Below, piece after piece: positions 46,242 through 55,954 of a stretch of DNA of 64,000 bases. The stretch covers positions 62,001 through 126,000 of the forward strand of contig JAEUWY010000004.1 of assembly GCA_022059125.1 (NCBI GenBank), in the 5' to 3' direction. The notes below the pieces were generated by a model. It did not search any database. It was given only the letters and a program-made list of their open reading frames with translations, and was not told the DNA's origin. This DNA comes from Corynespora cassiicola. Its lineage: Eukaryota > Ascomycota > Dothideomycetes > Pleosporales > Corynesporascaceae. Position numbers and translations under genes: made by a program. How positions within the stretch are numbered: position 1 is the first letter of the stretch; the number at the start of each line of letters is the position of its first letter.

Positions 46242-47662
46242 CTAGGCCGTCTTCTTCGGCTTTGCCACAATAATGCAGTCGTCGCATTCCTCGGTATACT
46301 TCCACACCTTGACCACGTCCAGCCCCGCCTTCTCCAGGAGCGCATACCACTGGTTCTCCGACCTCTCCATGGCCGCAAGCGCCGCCAGCATGGTCATGTC
46401 GAGCTGGGTGGCGCGCCAGGGCGAGCCCTTCTCCGGCAGCACCATGTCGTCGATGAGAATGACCGACTCCTCGTCCATGGCGGAGATCTGGTTCTTCAGG
46501 ATCGCAATGGCCTGATCGTCAGCCCAATCGTGGATAATGTTGCGCAGGTAGTATGCGCGGGCGCCTAAAAAAAAAATCACGTCAGCTAACCATGGCACGC
46601 CTAAGACTGCTGGCGCCAATACGTACCCTTGACCGGCTGAGGGGTGAAAAAGTCGTAGACCTGGGGTTCGATGTTGTGGCTCGGCTGCACCATGCCGATG
46701 ACCTGCTGCGTATCCTGGATGATGACACGGCCAGGGAGCTCGGGGAAGCGCTCGCGCAGGCTGATGCTCTGGTGGCCAAGGGCACTTCCGACGTCGACGA
46801 AGAGGACGGTATCTTTGTCGCTCTTCTGGCCGATGACCTGATCAAGGGGAAAGGCGTCGAGCCACGACGGGAGGCCGGCTCGGCTCAGGTGCACCCACTG
46901 CATGAACAGCCCGAAGTGTCCGGGGTTGCTCTGAAGCCACACAAAGGGGTGGTCCTTGGTCTCGTATCCCTCCTGCCATGGAGAGTCTACGGGGTTAGTG
47001 GGGTTCTGGTAGTTGTGGCTCTTGAGGTAGCGGGGTATCGCCTCAAATGGCTTTTGCAAAACTGTAGTGCTATTTATGGCATCAGCGACGTTGTAAGAGG
47101 GCAGTGATGGTGGCATCTCACAAGTATTCGGATGCCATGCCATCTGGACCAGCAAGCGCCTTTGTTACGTTGTTGGCAACATACGCATCGTCCTCGGGCT
47201 GGGCCACCATCCGGAATGACTGGTAGTAGCGCAAGACACGCTCTGCAAACCCATAGGAGTCAGTATTCGATATCACCAAAGAAACCATTCTGGAGGCAAC
47301 ATACTCAGCAATGTTGGGTCAAAGCCAGTCTTCTCCGCAATCTGGGCTAGGCTGAGCGGGCTGTCGCTCTCGGCCAAAATCGTCCAGATCTTGCTGTCGT
47401 AGCCAACTCTGGCCATGTACAATTGGAGCGCCTCCATAACGTCAGCTTACGCCCTGCATGGTATCGCTACTAGCTTGCAGGGACAACATACAGAGTTACC
47501 AATGCGGTGCATCGTATCGCCATGGATCTCCACTGCGATGCTCAAGTTCTTCGACGCCTCTCGCAACTTGATACGAGTCGAGTCGTCGATATCTTGCGGG
47601 GGAGCATTGGTAAACTGCTCGAGCTTGGCAATAAGAGCCTTGACCTCTTCAGTTTGCGACAT
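46242..47662 (-). CDS. Class-II SAM-dependent O-methyltransferase (COMT type)
   Basis: Five exons, 47662-47492, 47431-47305, 47242-47122, 47069-46627 and 46564-46242, give 394 aa; all four introns are 52-62 bp. The ATG at 47662 is used. The N-terminal helices (ALQLYMARVGYDSKIW...SLAQIAEKTGFDPTLL, KRVLRYYQSF) are the dimerisation and winged-helix part of plant COMT-like fungal enzymes. The SAM-binding motif I is VDVGSALGH (residues 231-239), and the general base is H299 in RNIIHDW, followed by the acidic D-D pair. The family methylates phenolic hydroxyls of polyketide or shikimate-derived aromatics. The canonical loop motif GGSRG is replaced by GSALG, as is common in fungal members. It is divergent from the PTH11-like gene, sharing a 487-bp promoter. 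Confidence 0.93.
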
Positions 47663-48149
47663 GTTGAAAGACAATGAGTAAAAAATGGGGTATCCCGAGT
47701 GGAAATGGAAAACAACAATAGTCTAGAGCAAATGGGAAGTTCTTGATGCAGCCAGAGAGTGAGATCCAGGCGTACACTTATACACTGTCGGTCTTGTTCT
47801 GTGGGGTCAAAATCCATTGTTTATTTCCCAGCTCATCGGGTCGGGGTCCAGTTCGCAAGGCACCGCGCCACAAAAATTGACATGGTCAATAGGGTCGGGC
47901 ATGCGACTAGGTAAGCTATGTATGGCGAAGCCAACATAGACCAGGGTCATGGGCGGTTAAGCGATCCCTTTCGGACCCCGAACTGCATGTCCATGTGCGA
48001 GATAACATGCATGGTATCCATTAATTGATGAGCATGAAGTCGTACAGATAGCCTTACATGCGGCCCAGTTCTTACCATCATACCTTTGCCTCTCTCTAAT
48101 CGCTACCTTTTTCTTCCCGGTTGATGAATTAATTTCCTTGCACAAAAAA
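47663..48149. promoter_or_regulatory. Divergent promoter, O-methyltransferase and PTH11-like gene
   Basis: 487 bp between two start codons. Besides the CGG-N3-CCG element at 47972, it has TCGGGGTCC at 47841-47849, which is the inverse of GGACCCCGA at 47973-47981, so the two form an inverted repeat 123 bp apart. The spacing would allow one regulator to act on both genes. Confidence 0.5.
47972..47980. promoter_or_regulatory. CGG-N3-CCG element in the divergent promoter
   Basis: CGGACCCCG, 310 bp from the O-methyltransferase start and 170 bp from the PTH11-like start. Flanks TTTCGG...CCGAAC resemble TTTCGG...CCGAGC at 51301. Confidence 0.4.
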
Positions 48150-49405
48150 ATGACGAGCCCCGCCGCCCCACCTATGCCAGATCTCGGCCCCGATGTCGAC
48201 AGAGGGGCGAACGTCGCCGCTACGTACATTGTGGGATGCAGCGTATCATTCATCTTTGTCTTGCTTCGATTCTGGGCTCGCTACCAGATTCGCGCCCTGG
48301 CTATTGACGACTGGTGCATGCTCATTACTTGGGTACGCCTTGTACATTCTCCATGCACTATGCCCATGCAAGACTCACACTCTACAGATCCCATTCGTAC
48401 CACTCACTGTCTTGACATGTCAGCTCGTCTTGAGCGGCGGAACGCGGCACTTGCCCTACCTTGCAGCTGAAGACCCCGAGAATCTGGCCCACCTGATCAA
48501 GACGAACTGGATCGCGCAGCCCTTTGGCATCTTCTGCCTCGGAATGGGCAAGGTTGCCATCTCGCTCTTGCTTGTGCGACTTCTCCAGCGTGCAGCGAAA
48601 TGGCGCAAGTGGTTCCTACACGGACTCAGCATCTGGACGGTCCTCAACACCATCTGCATGATTGTCCTTACATTTGTGCAATGCGAGGACGTGAGAGCGT
48701 TGTGGCAGCAGGAACTGAAGGCGACTGTCAAATGCTGGGACCCTTCAGTGCAGAGCAACTTTTCCATTTACGGCTCTAGTAAGTTGACCCTTAACACCTT
48801 CGGTGCCACCTAGCTGGACTTTAATCTAACGCAATGACAGGTGCATTCTCTTTAGTAGATTTTGTGCTTGCTTTTATGCCCCTCACGCTCATTTGGGGCC
48901 TCCAGCTGGACTTGAAGAAGAAAATCGGCCTTGCTGTCCTGCTATGCTGCGGTGCTTTGTAAGCTATACCCTTTTTCCATGGCGAAACTTTCCATTTACT
49001 GATCTTTTCAAGGACTGGAGTCTGCGCTGCGGTAAAGACAAGCAAGCTAGTGTCTCTTGCCTCTCGCTCTGATCTAACATGGGAAACCTACGACCTGTAC
49101 ATCTGGACTGGGTGAGTTTCCAAACCATGTTGGCCACATGTTTCAGTGCTAACCTGCTTTCCAGAGTGGAGATCGTTCTTCTGATCGTCTGCGGATCGGT
49201 ACCCGCACTCAAGCCGCTCTATGACTTGGCATTGGGCAAGAAGAACAAGTCCACCTCAGGTCCATCGTATAAGCTTTCGGCTGCCAGCACTACAAGGACA
49301 CCTTCTGAGCATTACCAGCCAGAGTACCAGAGCAACACTCCACTCAAGGCAATATCAGTGACTAGAACATTCGATGCCTCGTCGCGGGAGGGTTCGGATG
49401 TCTAA
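48150..49405 (+). CDS. Rhodopsin/PTH11-like seven-TM integral membrane protein
   Basis: Five exons, 48150-48332, 48388-48778, 48841-48958, 49013-49111 and 49165-49405, give 343 aa; the introns are 53-62 bp. The protein has the features of the fungal rhodopsin-domain family: a first helix ending in RFWARYQI, the acidic-Trp motif ALAIDDWCML after it, a long first extracellular part, helices such as GIFCLGMGKVAISLLLVRLL and LSIWTVLNTICMIVLTFVQCEDV, a conserved C-W pair in the loop (VKCWDP), VDFVLAFMPLTLIW, then WETYDLYIWTG and a final helix. The C-terminal 50 residues are Ser/Thr-rich and cytosolic. Proteins of this type occur near many secondary-metabolite genes and in the PTH11 receptor family; ligand and role are unknown. 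It lacks the length and sequence of meroterpenoid terpene cyclases. Confidence 0.88.
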
Positions 49406-49548
49406 ATTTGGCCACCCATTCCCTCAAATAGTCACCAACTTGGAATCTTTTGTGCCTGGGTATAGATGGTTGTAACTTTTATTCTTTGTATATACTGCAT
49501 GTGCTTCTAGTACTCGAGAGCCTTTAGAACAATGTATATTTCGACTTT

Positions 49549-51087
49549 CTAAGTCTCGCTGATAGACCGTTTGGTGCCTCGTTGCTCACTTGCGCTGTGC
49601 TCATCATGCTGTATGTGCCCACCGCTCGTCCCCACCCACTCTCCGCGAGTATACCTATCCCAGGCTTTTCGCACAGCCTCGGCGACATCATAGTCATACA
49701 ACCACTTGTGAAGATGGGTATCCGAAAATGGATTAGGGTACCCGTCAAAGGGCCGATGGTCTTTCAGCTGCCTGTCGCGCTCTTGTTGGTATGGTCCATC
49801 GCGAAAAGTCCAAACCCGACCTGCCCGGTCTGCACGTCTGGAAATCTCCAGACATCGGGTTTGGCGTAGTTCCTGGAATATTGTCAATGCATCGGGAATT
49901 TGACTGCGGCGTTGGACTCTGCCGAATAGTTCACCTAAGCACGCCGCGTCCTCGATGGCTTGCGCAGCGCCTTGCACCCTGAGTGTGGTTAGTGGCTATT
50001 TGGAAGGAATATTGCTCCGTGGATAGTGCCATGATTGCAAGGATGTTTGGCTTACAGATGCGGGGGCATGCTATGTGCAGCATCACCAATGAGGATAAAG
50101 GAACCGCACGGGTGCGTCCACGTATCGACATCTTGGCCCCTCAGTAAGGGCCAGTACAGGGCTGAGTCCGCCAGGTCTAGAACGTGGCGTAATGGCTCGT
50201 CCCATGCGGAAAAGAAACGACGCAGCTCATCCATCGAAGCGGGTCGGGGGCCGGGAATATCTGAATGCCGGGTGGAGGAACTGTCCTTGTCGGACCTTGT
50301 TAAGACTAGGTTGCAAATTCCCTTGCTCTCGAGATTATAGCACACCACGTGCGAATCTGGCCCCATCCAACAGGTGATCTTGGGTGGTTGGATCAAGTCT
50401 CGAACCATGGAGTTGGCCGCGATAGCATCGGACGGGATGGTAAGGCGGTATACCAACTTCCCCGTGGGTTGTGGAGAGGTGTCCCTCCCGAGAAGAGTGT
50501 CTCGTACGAAGCTCTTGTCTCCGTCTGCGCCGATGAGGACATCGCCAGTGAAAGACTTGCCGTTGGCAGTAGAAACGGTGCAGGTCGCAAAGTCGATGTC
50601 AACGGCCGCGCAATCCGTTTCGAGCTGAACGTTGAGCCGCCGAGCTTCCTGGAGAAGCAATGCCAACAAATCGCCTCGATGCAGGACAAGGTGGGGTGCA
50701 TGGTGGCGCGCTTGCATGTCCGGGACAAGACCAGCCACGGAGAGCAGGTCTCCATGGCGGTACGAGCGAAAATCGATGCGATGCGGTGAAGTTGCGTGCA
50801 AAAATAGCTCGTCGGAGAGACCCCAGTTTCCCAAGATCTTCGTCGAATTGGGCGGCATCTGAATCCCGGAACCAAGCTGATTGAGGGAGAGGGTTGAGTA
50901 CTAGGCATGTCTAGGGTGGGGGTGGCCTGAGGCTTACCTCGCTAAACACCTTTTGGGCCTCCAGCACCGTCGCATGATGGCCCTTCTTGGTAAGGGCAAT
51001 GGCAGCACTGACTCCGGCCAGTCCGCCGCCAATGACCAAAAAATGTAAGCGCAACGGCGGTGCGGTTTTGGCGTCGGGAGAGTCCAT
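49549..51087 (-). CDS. FAD-dependent aromatic monooxygenase (salicylate-hydroxylase type)
   Basis: Three exons, 51087-50938, 50876-50056 and 49978-49549, give 466 aa; the introns are 61 and 77 bp. The N-terminus has the dinucleotide fold VIGGGLAGVSAAIAL (G20, G22, G25). The middle has the DG motif (DVLIGADGDKSFVR) and the FAD-binding GD motif LIGDAAHSMPP (D315) followed by VQGAAQAIEDAACLG. The group oxidises phenols or carboxyphenols using NAD(P)H and O2; members include salicylate hydroxylases and enzymes that oxidatively decarboxylate hydroxybenzoates to hydroquinones. The family also covers epoxidases of meroterpenoid pathways, but the sequence looks closer to the salicylate type. It is divergent from the prenyltransferase, which supports a shared pathway. 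Confidence 0.92.
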
Positions 51088-51516
51088 GCTTTCGATGATA
51101 TGGGCGGTTTTTCTTGGTAACGCAGGGCTGAAAGCGTCTTGTCACTTTGGTGTCATGCGTAGGCTTCTTAAATCCTGCCACCAACTACGCCTGACATCTG
51201 TCTTTGACAGGACCCGCTGACGGAGCCTATTTCAATTTTTGGATGGCCTTACATCGTGAACCAGCGACAGTAGCGTCCTACCTGCAGGCCAGGTCCAAGA
51301 TTTCGGTCTCCGAGCTCTTCAAGGTACCGTTTTTGTCATAGACACGCAAATATACCCAGTAGCTGTGCAGAATGTGAGCTATTCAACGGTACTGCTGAGC
51401 AATGGGTCGTTAGAATAAATTGCTTTCCCTTCTAGACTGTAAGCCCTGGCTCCGTTTTCAATCTCCTAAAGAGTCTTTTGCCGGTTTTCGAAGCTTTTGC
51501 CATATCTTCCTCCAAC
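51088..51516. promoter_or_regulatory. Divergent promoter, FAD monooxygenase and UbiA prenyltransferase
   Basis: 429 bp between two start codons. It contains a CGG-N3-CCG element almost exactly in the middle, and an everted CCG-N4-CGG pair at 51214-51223. A bidirectional promoter for two pathway enzymes is likely. Confidence 0.5.
51304..51312. promoter_or_regulatory. CGG-N3-CCG element in the FMO/UbiA promoter
   Basis: CGGTCTCCG, 217 bp from the monooxygenase start and 205 bp from the prenyltransferase start. Its core is the reverse complement of the laccase promoter element at 45489. Confidence 0.4.
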
Positions 51517-52533
51517 ATGGGCAAAGCCAACGGATCTGTGTCGTCTACCACGACTGGGGATATTAACGAGCATATCCAATTCATCGAAATTCCTCAATAC
51601 CAGCCGCCCAAGTCAGGGATCCTCGCCCATGTACCAGCTTCGTGGGTTCCGTACGGTGAACTGATGCGCATCGACAAACCAACCGGCATCTATCTCTTCT
51701 ACTTTCCACACCTATTCGGCACTCTGTATGTCGTGGCATCAGCTGGTTCAGACGTATCAATCTCTCACCTGCTGTGGGCCAATCTGAAGCTGTTGCTGGG
51801 TACTGTCTTCATGCGTGCGGCCGCATGTGCCTGGAACGACAATCTGGACCGCGAATACGACCGCAAAGTTCGACGATGCCGGCTCAGGCCGCTTGCGAGG
51901 GGCGCCCTCACTCCATACCAAGGCTATGTGTTTACCGCAGTGTTGACTGTGATTGCAGCAGCGTTCCTGCTTGCGCTCCCAACACTATGCCACATTATCG
52001 CGATCCCCAGCATCGCACTCCTCATTCTTTATCCCTTTACCAAGCGCTTCACCGACTTTCCGCAACTCATCTTGGGTTTCCAAGTCGCCATTGGCATCCT
52101 GCTGGGAATGGCTGCTGTTGACCCGGATGCCATCAACAATGGTCGTTATTCCAAAGAAGGCGTAGCATCCTTCTACCTGATGAATGTTGCATGGACACTA
52201 GTATACGACACCGTTTACGCGCAACAAGACGTCGAAGACGACGCCAAAGCAGGTGTCAGGAGTATGGCTGTGCGCTTTCGGAATGGACCCAGACTACTCC
52301 TCACTGTAGTCGTTCTTGCTCAGATGGCGTTACTTGGCCTAACTGGAAAGCTACAAGGTTTTGGCGCTGGGTACTTTAGCGTGGCCTGTGGAGGGACACT
52401 GCTCTCAATGATTTGGATGTTGGGAACGATTGATTTGAAACAACCGGCAGAGTGTATGTGGTGGTTCAAGAACGGATGCTGGCTGGTTGGGCTGTCTATA
52501 TCCGGTGGACTTGCCCTAGAGGCCTTCTCCTAA
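51517..52533 (+). CDS. UbiA-family aromatic prenyltransferase (meroterpenoid type)
   Basis: A single exon encodes 338 aa; the ATG at 51517 is preferred because the upstream in-frame codons lack an ATG. The N-terminal signature IPQYQPPKSGILAHVPASWVPYGELMRIDKPTG is that of fungal meroterpenoid prenyltransferases, which resemble the Coq2 family but lack a mitochondrial targeting peptide. The first Asp-rich motif is N107-D108-x2-D111-x3-D115 and the second is D231-x6-D238-x2-D241-D242; both bind Mg2+ and the prenyl diphosphate. Eight or nine transmembrane helices are visible. The enzyme would transfer a farnesyl-, geranyl- or similar chain onto a phenolic acid or aromatic polyketide at the ER membrane. 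Coq2 itself is less likely because of the missing leader and the gene neighbours. Confidence 0.93.
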   Translation: MGKANGSVSSTTTGDINEHIQFIEIPQYQPPKSGILAHVPASWVPYGELMRIDKPTGIYLFYFPHLFGTLYVVASAGSDVSISHLLWANLKLLLGTVFMRAAACAWNDNLDREYDRKVRRCRLRPLARGALTPYQGYVFTAVLTVIAAAFLLALPTLCHIIAIPSIALLILYPFTKRFTDFPQLILGFQVAIGILLGMAAVDPDAINNGRYSKEGVASFYLMNVAWTLVYDTVYAQQDVEDDAKAGVRSMAVRFRNGPRLLLTVVVLAQMALLGLTGKLQGFGAGYFSVACGGTLLSMIWMLGTIDLKQPAECMWWFKNGCWLVGLSISGGLALEAFS

Positions 52534-52799
52534 GTTGCTTTGCGAGCGGTAAGGTATAAACGTATTATACTACATCTCAGAAATCGATAGCTGTAGAGAA
52601 ATACCAAATGACTTAACTTTGTAAAGATAAAAGCTCTTCGCGCGGTTTCTATTGATACGTAATGAGAGAGGATAGAGCGCATCCAGAAATCACCTACGAG
52701 CCGATAGATATCTGCTTGAGGGCGAATGCATGGCTCTAGGGTGGCTGATGAGCTATATTTATGTCTTCTCAAGGTAGTCTCACCCACCTCAGGAAGCCG

Positions 52800-53834
52800 T
52801 CACTCATGCCAGCCAAGAAGCCTAAAGGCAAACTCATCCAGCGGCCAGAACTCCCCTGCTTCCCAGGAATTCATGAATTCCTGCCCAGTGCGCCAAAAAA
52901 TCATTTGCGACGGCGTTGAAAGTGCTCCCGGTGTCATGATTCCTTTGATGTTCCATCCACGTGCAAGCAATCCATCCACCATTTGTTCAAAAGCTCTCAA
53001 ACAACCTGTAATTCTCAAATCCTCATCTCGCCCTTTCGCGCAGACACGCAGTGTGATTGCAGCGCGTGGTTCGAAACGCTCTCCCAGCCTCCTCAAAAGT
53101 CGTATCCCCCGCTTAACGTCTCTCTCTGATCTCCATCGAAGTTTATTAAAATCCACACCAATCTCGATCTCGCGCATATGTTCAAACGGCGTGAAGTTCC
53201 ATTTGTTTGGCTTGAGTTTGTTCAATTTGTGTTCGAAGAGCTTTTCCGTATGCTCGTAATCCAGACAGTAAGGGCTTCGCCTGTAGTAGAAGAGGTATTC
53301 GACCATCTCGAGGGCCATGTCTCCGGTGTAAACTTCATTGACAGCGTCAGAAAGGTGGAATGCGGCCAGCTGGACGAAAGCATCGTCGAGCGTGACACCT
53401 GAAAAACCCAAAAGGCTGCCGGGAGCGATGAGATTTTTGAGGACATAAAAGTAGATCATGTCTCGGATCTCGCGTGCGAGCAAGGTCATGATTTTTCGGC
53501 TGACCTGACAGAGGATTCGGCGATTATAGATGCGGATCGATTCATCCATTTTTTGCCGCATATCACACTTTTCTTGGTGGAGTAGTGCCTTGTCCTTCCA
53601 CAGTTGATCAATCTTTGCGGTGCATTCTGCAATGCTTCATGATAGTGGCGGTGTCAGAATGAGGGCCAGATCTTGATGTGCGGGCTTACCGTCGGCATGT
53701 CAATGTCACGCTTGTGCCTCGCCTAATACTATGTCAATGGGGCAAATGCTTCATAAAACTTGGATTCCATACTTTGCTATCAATGACAATAGGTCTTCGT
53801 CGGATAAACTTTCGTAGCTTGGGTTGGAAGCCAT
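52800..53834 (-). CDS. 2EXR/F-box-like hypothetical protein
   Basis: Two exons, 53834-53773 and 53634-52800, separated by a 138-bp intron (GTATGG...AAG) give 298 aa. The first exon (MASNPSYESLSDEDLLSLIA) joins in phase to IAECTAKIDQLWKDKALLHQEK; the acceptor AAG is weaker than usual and a start at 53561 inside exon 2 is an alternative. The block LAREIRDMIYFYVLKNL resembles the Leu-Pro-x-Glu-(Leu/Ile)-Arg-x-x-Ile-(Tyr/Trp) motif of fungal 2EXR/F-box-like proteins. The rest has no recognised domain. It converges on the prenyltransferase, 266 bp away, and is probably not part of that gene group. Confidence 0.6.
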
Positions 53835-54471
53835 CGTATCTGGTACTTCGTCAGACGTGCAATCTCAATGCTTGACTTTCTAGTGGCGCTGCTGTGATGA
53901 AAGATTGGAAAATAATGTTCGGGTGAAAGATGGGTGTTTATTTAAATCCCAGGTGGGTTGGAACCAGGCTGTAGAGCTAGGCAACAACGGTGCAGCCTTG
54001 GACCGTGCCGCATCACGTGATGGCGACTCTTAGTCTTAGGTAGTTAGGTGGGTTTCAAGGTTGGTCGACACCTAAGCTCTGACTTGTAAATGGATTGTAG
54101 CCTTTACAATTGAGTGTAAACTTAACTAAACAGCTACGTTTTACTCAGCTAGCGTAGGATTAGTGGTATTTCTGATCGAGTGTGATACGACACGGACAAA
54201 TCCTCAAATGTTTCGGGGGCGTTAAGATGGAGAAGCACTTTTATGAGAATATCTCGACACTTTTTGTACATTTGAACTCTTTTATTGCTCCCATGATTGT
54301 CATCTGTGTAGGCCACCTCCGCCGACAGCAAGTCGGCATGTAAAACCCCTAACTTTTCAACCCTCTCTATCCCAAAATGTACCCCAACTCCATGTCTTAA
54401 TGGCAGAAAAACACCGATTCCACACGAATCCACTGCGATATCAATTCTAACAAAGACCGAACGTAGAACAT
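53835..54471. other. Intergenic, AT-rich
   Basis: Promoter side of the 2EXR-like gene and 3' side of the RRM gene. A 133-codon frame at 54149-54550 overlaps the 3' end of the RRM gene in another frame and is not supported. Confidence 0.45.
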
Positions 54472-55143
54472 TTACCATCCAGTTCGATTCGCATTGATCC
54501 TCTCCTGACGCTCCGCAATCCCGCGGCACCAAACACATCCCGACCAGCAAGCATTCAAGTGGCGGAACCTAATGGCGTCGTCGGTAGTCTTGTGCTTGAA
54601 ATCAGCAGCTTGATGAACCATAGAGACAGCGTGAACACGATCACGTGCGAGCACACCGAGCTCAGTGCCATCCTCGAGGAGCGCAAGCACATCTTCCGTC
54701 AGATACAAGTCGCACACCTCAGCTCCAAAGACAGTCAGATCATCTAATACCACATGTTTTACAAATTCCAGCTCACAAGCCTCATCGATCGCAGTGTGGG
54801 CGGCGGCGGTGTCGGCGGTGTCGGCGGTGGTGTCGGTAGCCGTGGTATGGGTCCTGCGCCTGGGGCGAGACGCGCGCTTCTTGCCCGTGTAGGGCTCGAC
54901 GCGGATGCGGCGGCCATTCATGCGGATGTTCTGGGAGTTTTGGTGCGCGATCTGGGCATCATACTCGTTGTTGAACCAGACGATAGCGGAGCCCTTGATT
55001 TCGTGGGGGAGGGCGGCTTTGCGTGGGTTGAAGGCGAGGAAGAGATTGAAAATCTCCTCCTTGGTGGTCTTGAATGGGACGTTGTGGAGGAAAAGCTGCT
55101 TCTTCTTCTCGAGCGTGTTCTTTTCGGTGACGATGGCGGCCAT
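54472..55143 (-). CDS. RRM-domain RNA-binding protein
   Basis: A single exon encodes 223 aa from the ATG at 55143. An RRM spans about residues 15-85: RNP2 is LFLHNVPF and the RNP1 position is GSAIVWFN, with the helix EEIFNLFLAF between them and a strand RMNGRRIRVEP at the end. A basic patch (GKKRASRPRRR) and a Thr/Ala/Asp repeat coded by an ACC/GAC-type microsatellite follow. The remaining 110 residues are acidic and hydrophobic, with no known domain. RNP1 lacks the usual aromatic pair, so RNA affinity is uncertain. Confidence 0.75.
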   Translation of the reverse strand: MAAIVTEKNTLEKKKQLFLHNVPFKTTKEEIFNLFLAFNPRKAALPHEIKGSAIVWFNNEYDAQIAHQNSQNIRMNGRRIRVEPYTGKKRASRPRRRTHTTATDTTADTADTAAAHTAIDEACELEFVKHVVLDDLTVFGAEVCDLYLTEDVLALLEDGTELGVLARDRVHAVSMVHQAADFKHKTTDDAIRFRHLNACWSGCVWCRGIAERQERINANRTGW

Positions 55144-55954
55144 GGTGGCGGGGTTGAGCTGCTAGATTTGCGGTGAGATTGGCTGTTTTGCATGCTGTGG
55201 GATGGGGGAGGTCTACGTCTCAGCGTCGGTGGGGAGCAATTGGCGTTGGGGTGTCGAGTAAACAAAGCTATGCTAATAAAAACGGCTTCTAGAAGAGAAA
55301 TTAGTCACAGTGGGAAATATTTCATGCATGGTGAGAGCGGGAAGTCAGATTACCTTCGACGCACTAGAACGTAGCAAACGCCCAGTACCCCATGAGCATA
55401 TGCCACTGGCACATGGGATCATTTCACCTGATAACTTGCATGTAATTCTGGAAGAAAGGTGGTATGCTCAACTTTTCTTATGATGGCTGATCATTTCAAA
55501 CGCTTTCGAAGCCAATGCAATATTATCAAAGATTGTTATCTCTTACTAAAAGGAGCAGCATGATGACATAACGTATTAATTACTCAAATCCAGCGATGTC
55601 CTTTTGATATCGTTCTATTATTACTGCTTTAAACTACCCAAAATATGCGAAAAATCTGCATGATGCAAGTGAAGGACAATGCACGTGATTTAGTCTCAAA
55701 GACTGGAGAGCATGAGCAATTTTATTACCAGATCCAGTCACGCGCAACATGTTAAAGGAAATATTTATCATTAAAGAATAGTGACAGTTGTACAAAACTT
55801 GAACATGTAAGGAGTGTCTAGGAAATATCAATACATGAAAGAAAACCCACCCATTAATTATTTCATGTATCCCCCAAACATCGCGTCATCAAACACGCCC
55901 CGCCCCTGAATACTAAATGAAACAGTTTAATCTTCACCAACCAGCCAGTGACAC
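55144..55954. other. Intergenic, AT-rich
   Basis: Contains the promoter of the RRM gene and the 3' flank of the next gene. No gene or repeat was seen. Confidence 0.45.

Noticed and set aside
48150..49405. Terpene cyclase as an alternative call for the membrane protein in the aromatic group
   Set aside because: Meroterpenoid cyclases are about 240 aa with different motifs. This protein has the RFWARY/DDW motifs and length of the rhodopsin/PTH11-like family.
43241..52533. A polyketide or nonribosomal peptide synthase in the aromatic group
   Set aside because: No ketosynthase, acyltransferase, adenylation or condensation motifs occur anywhere in the window, so a core synthase cannot be claimed.
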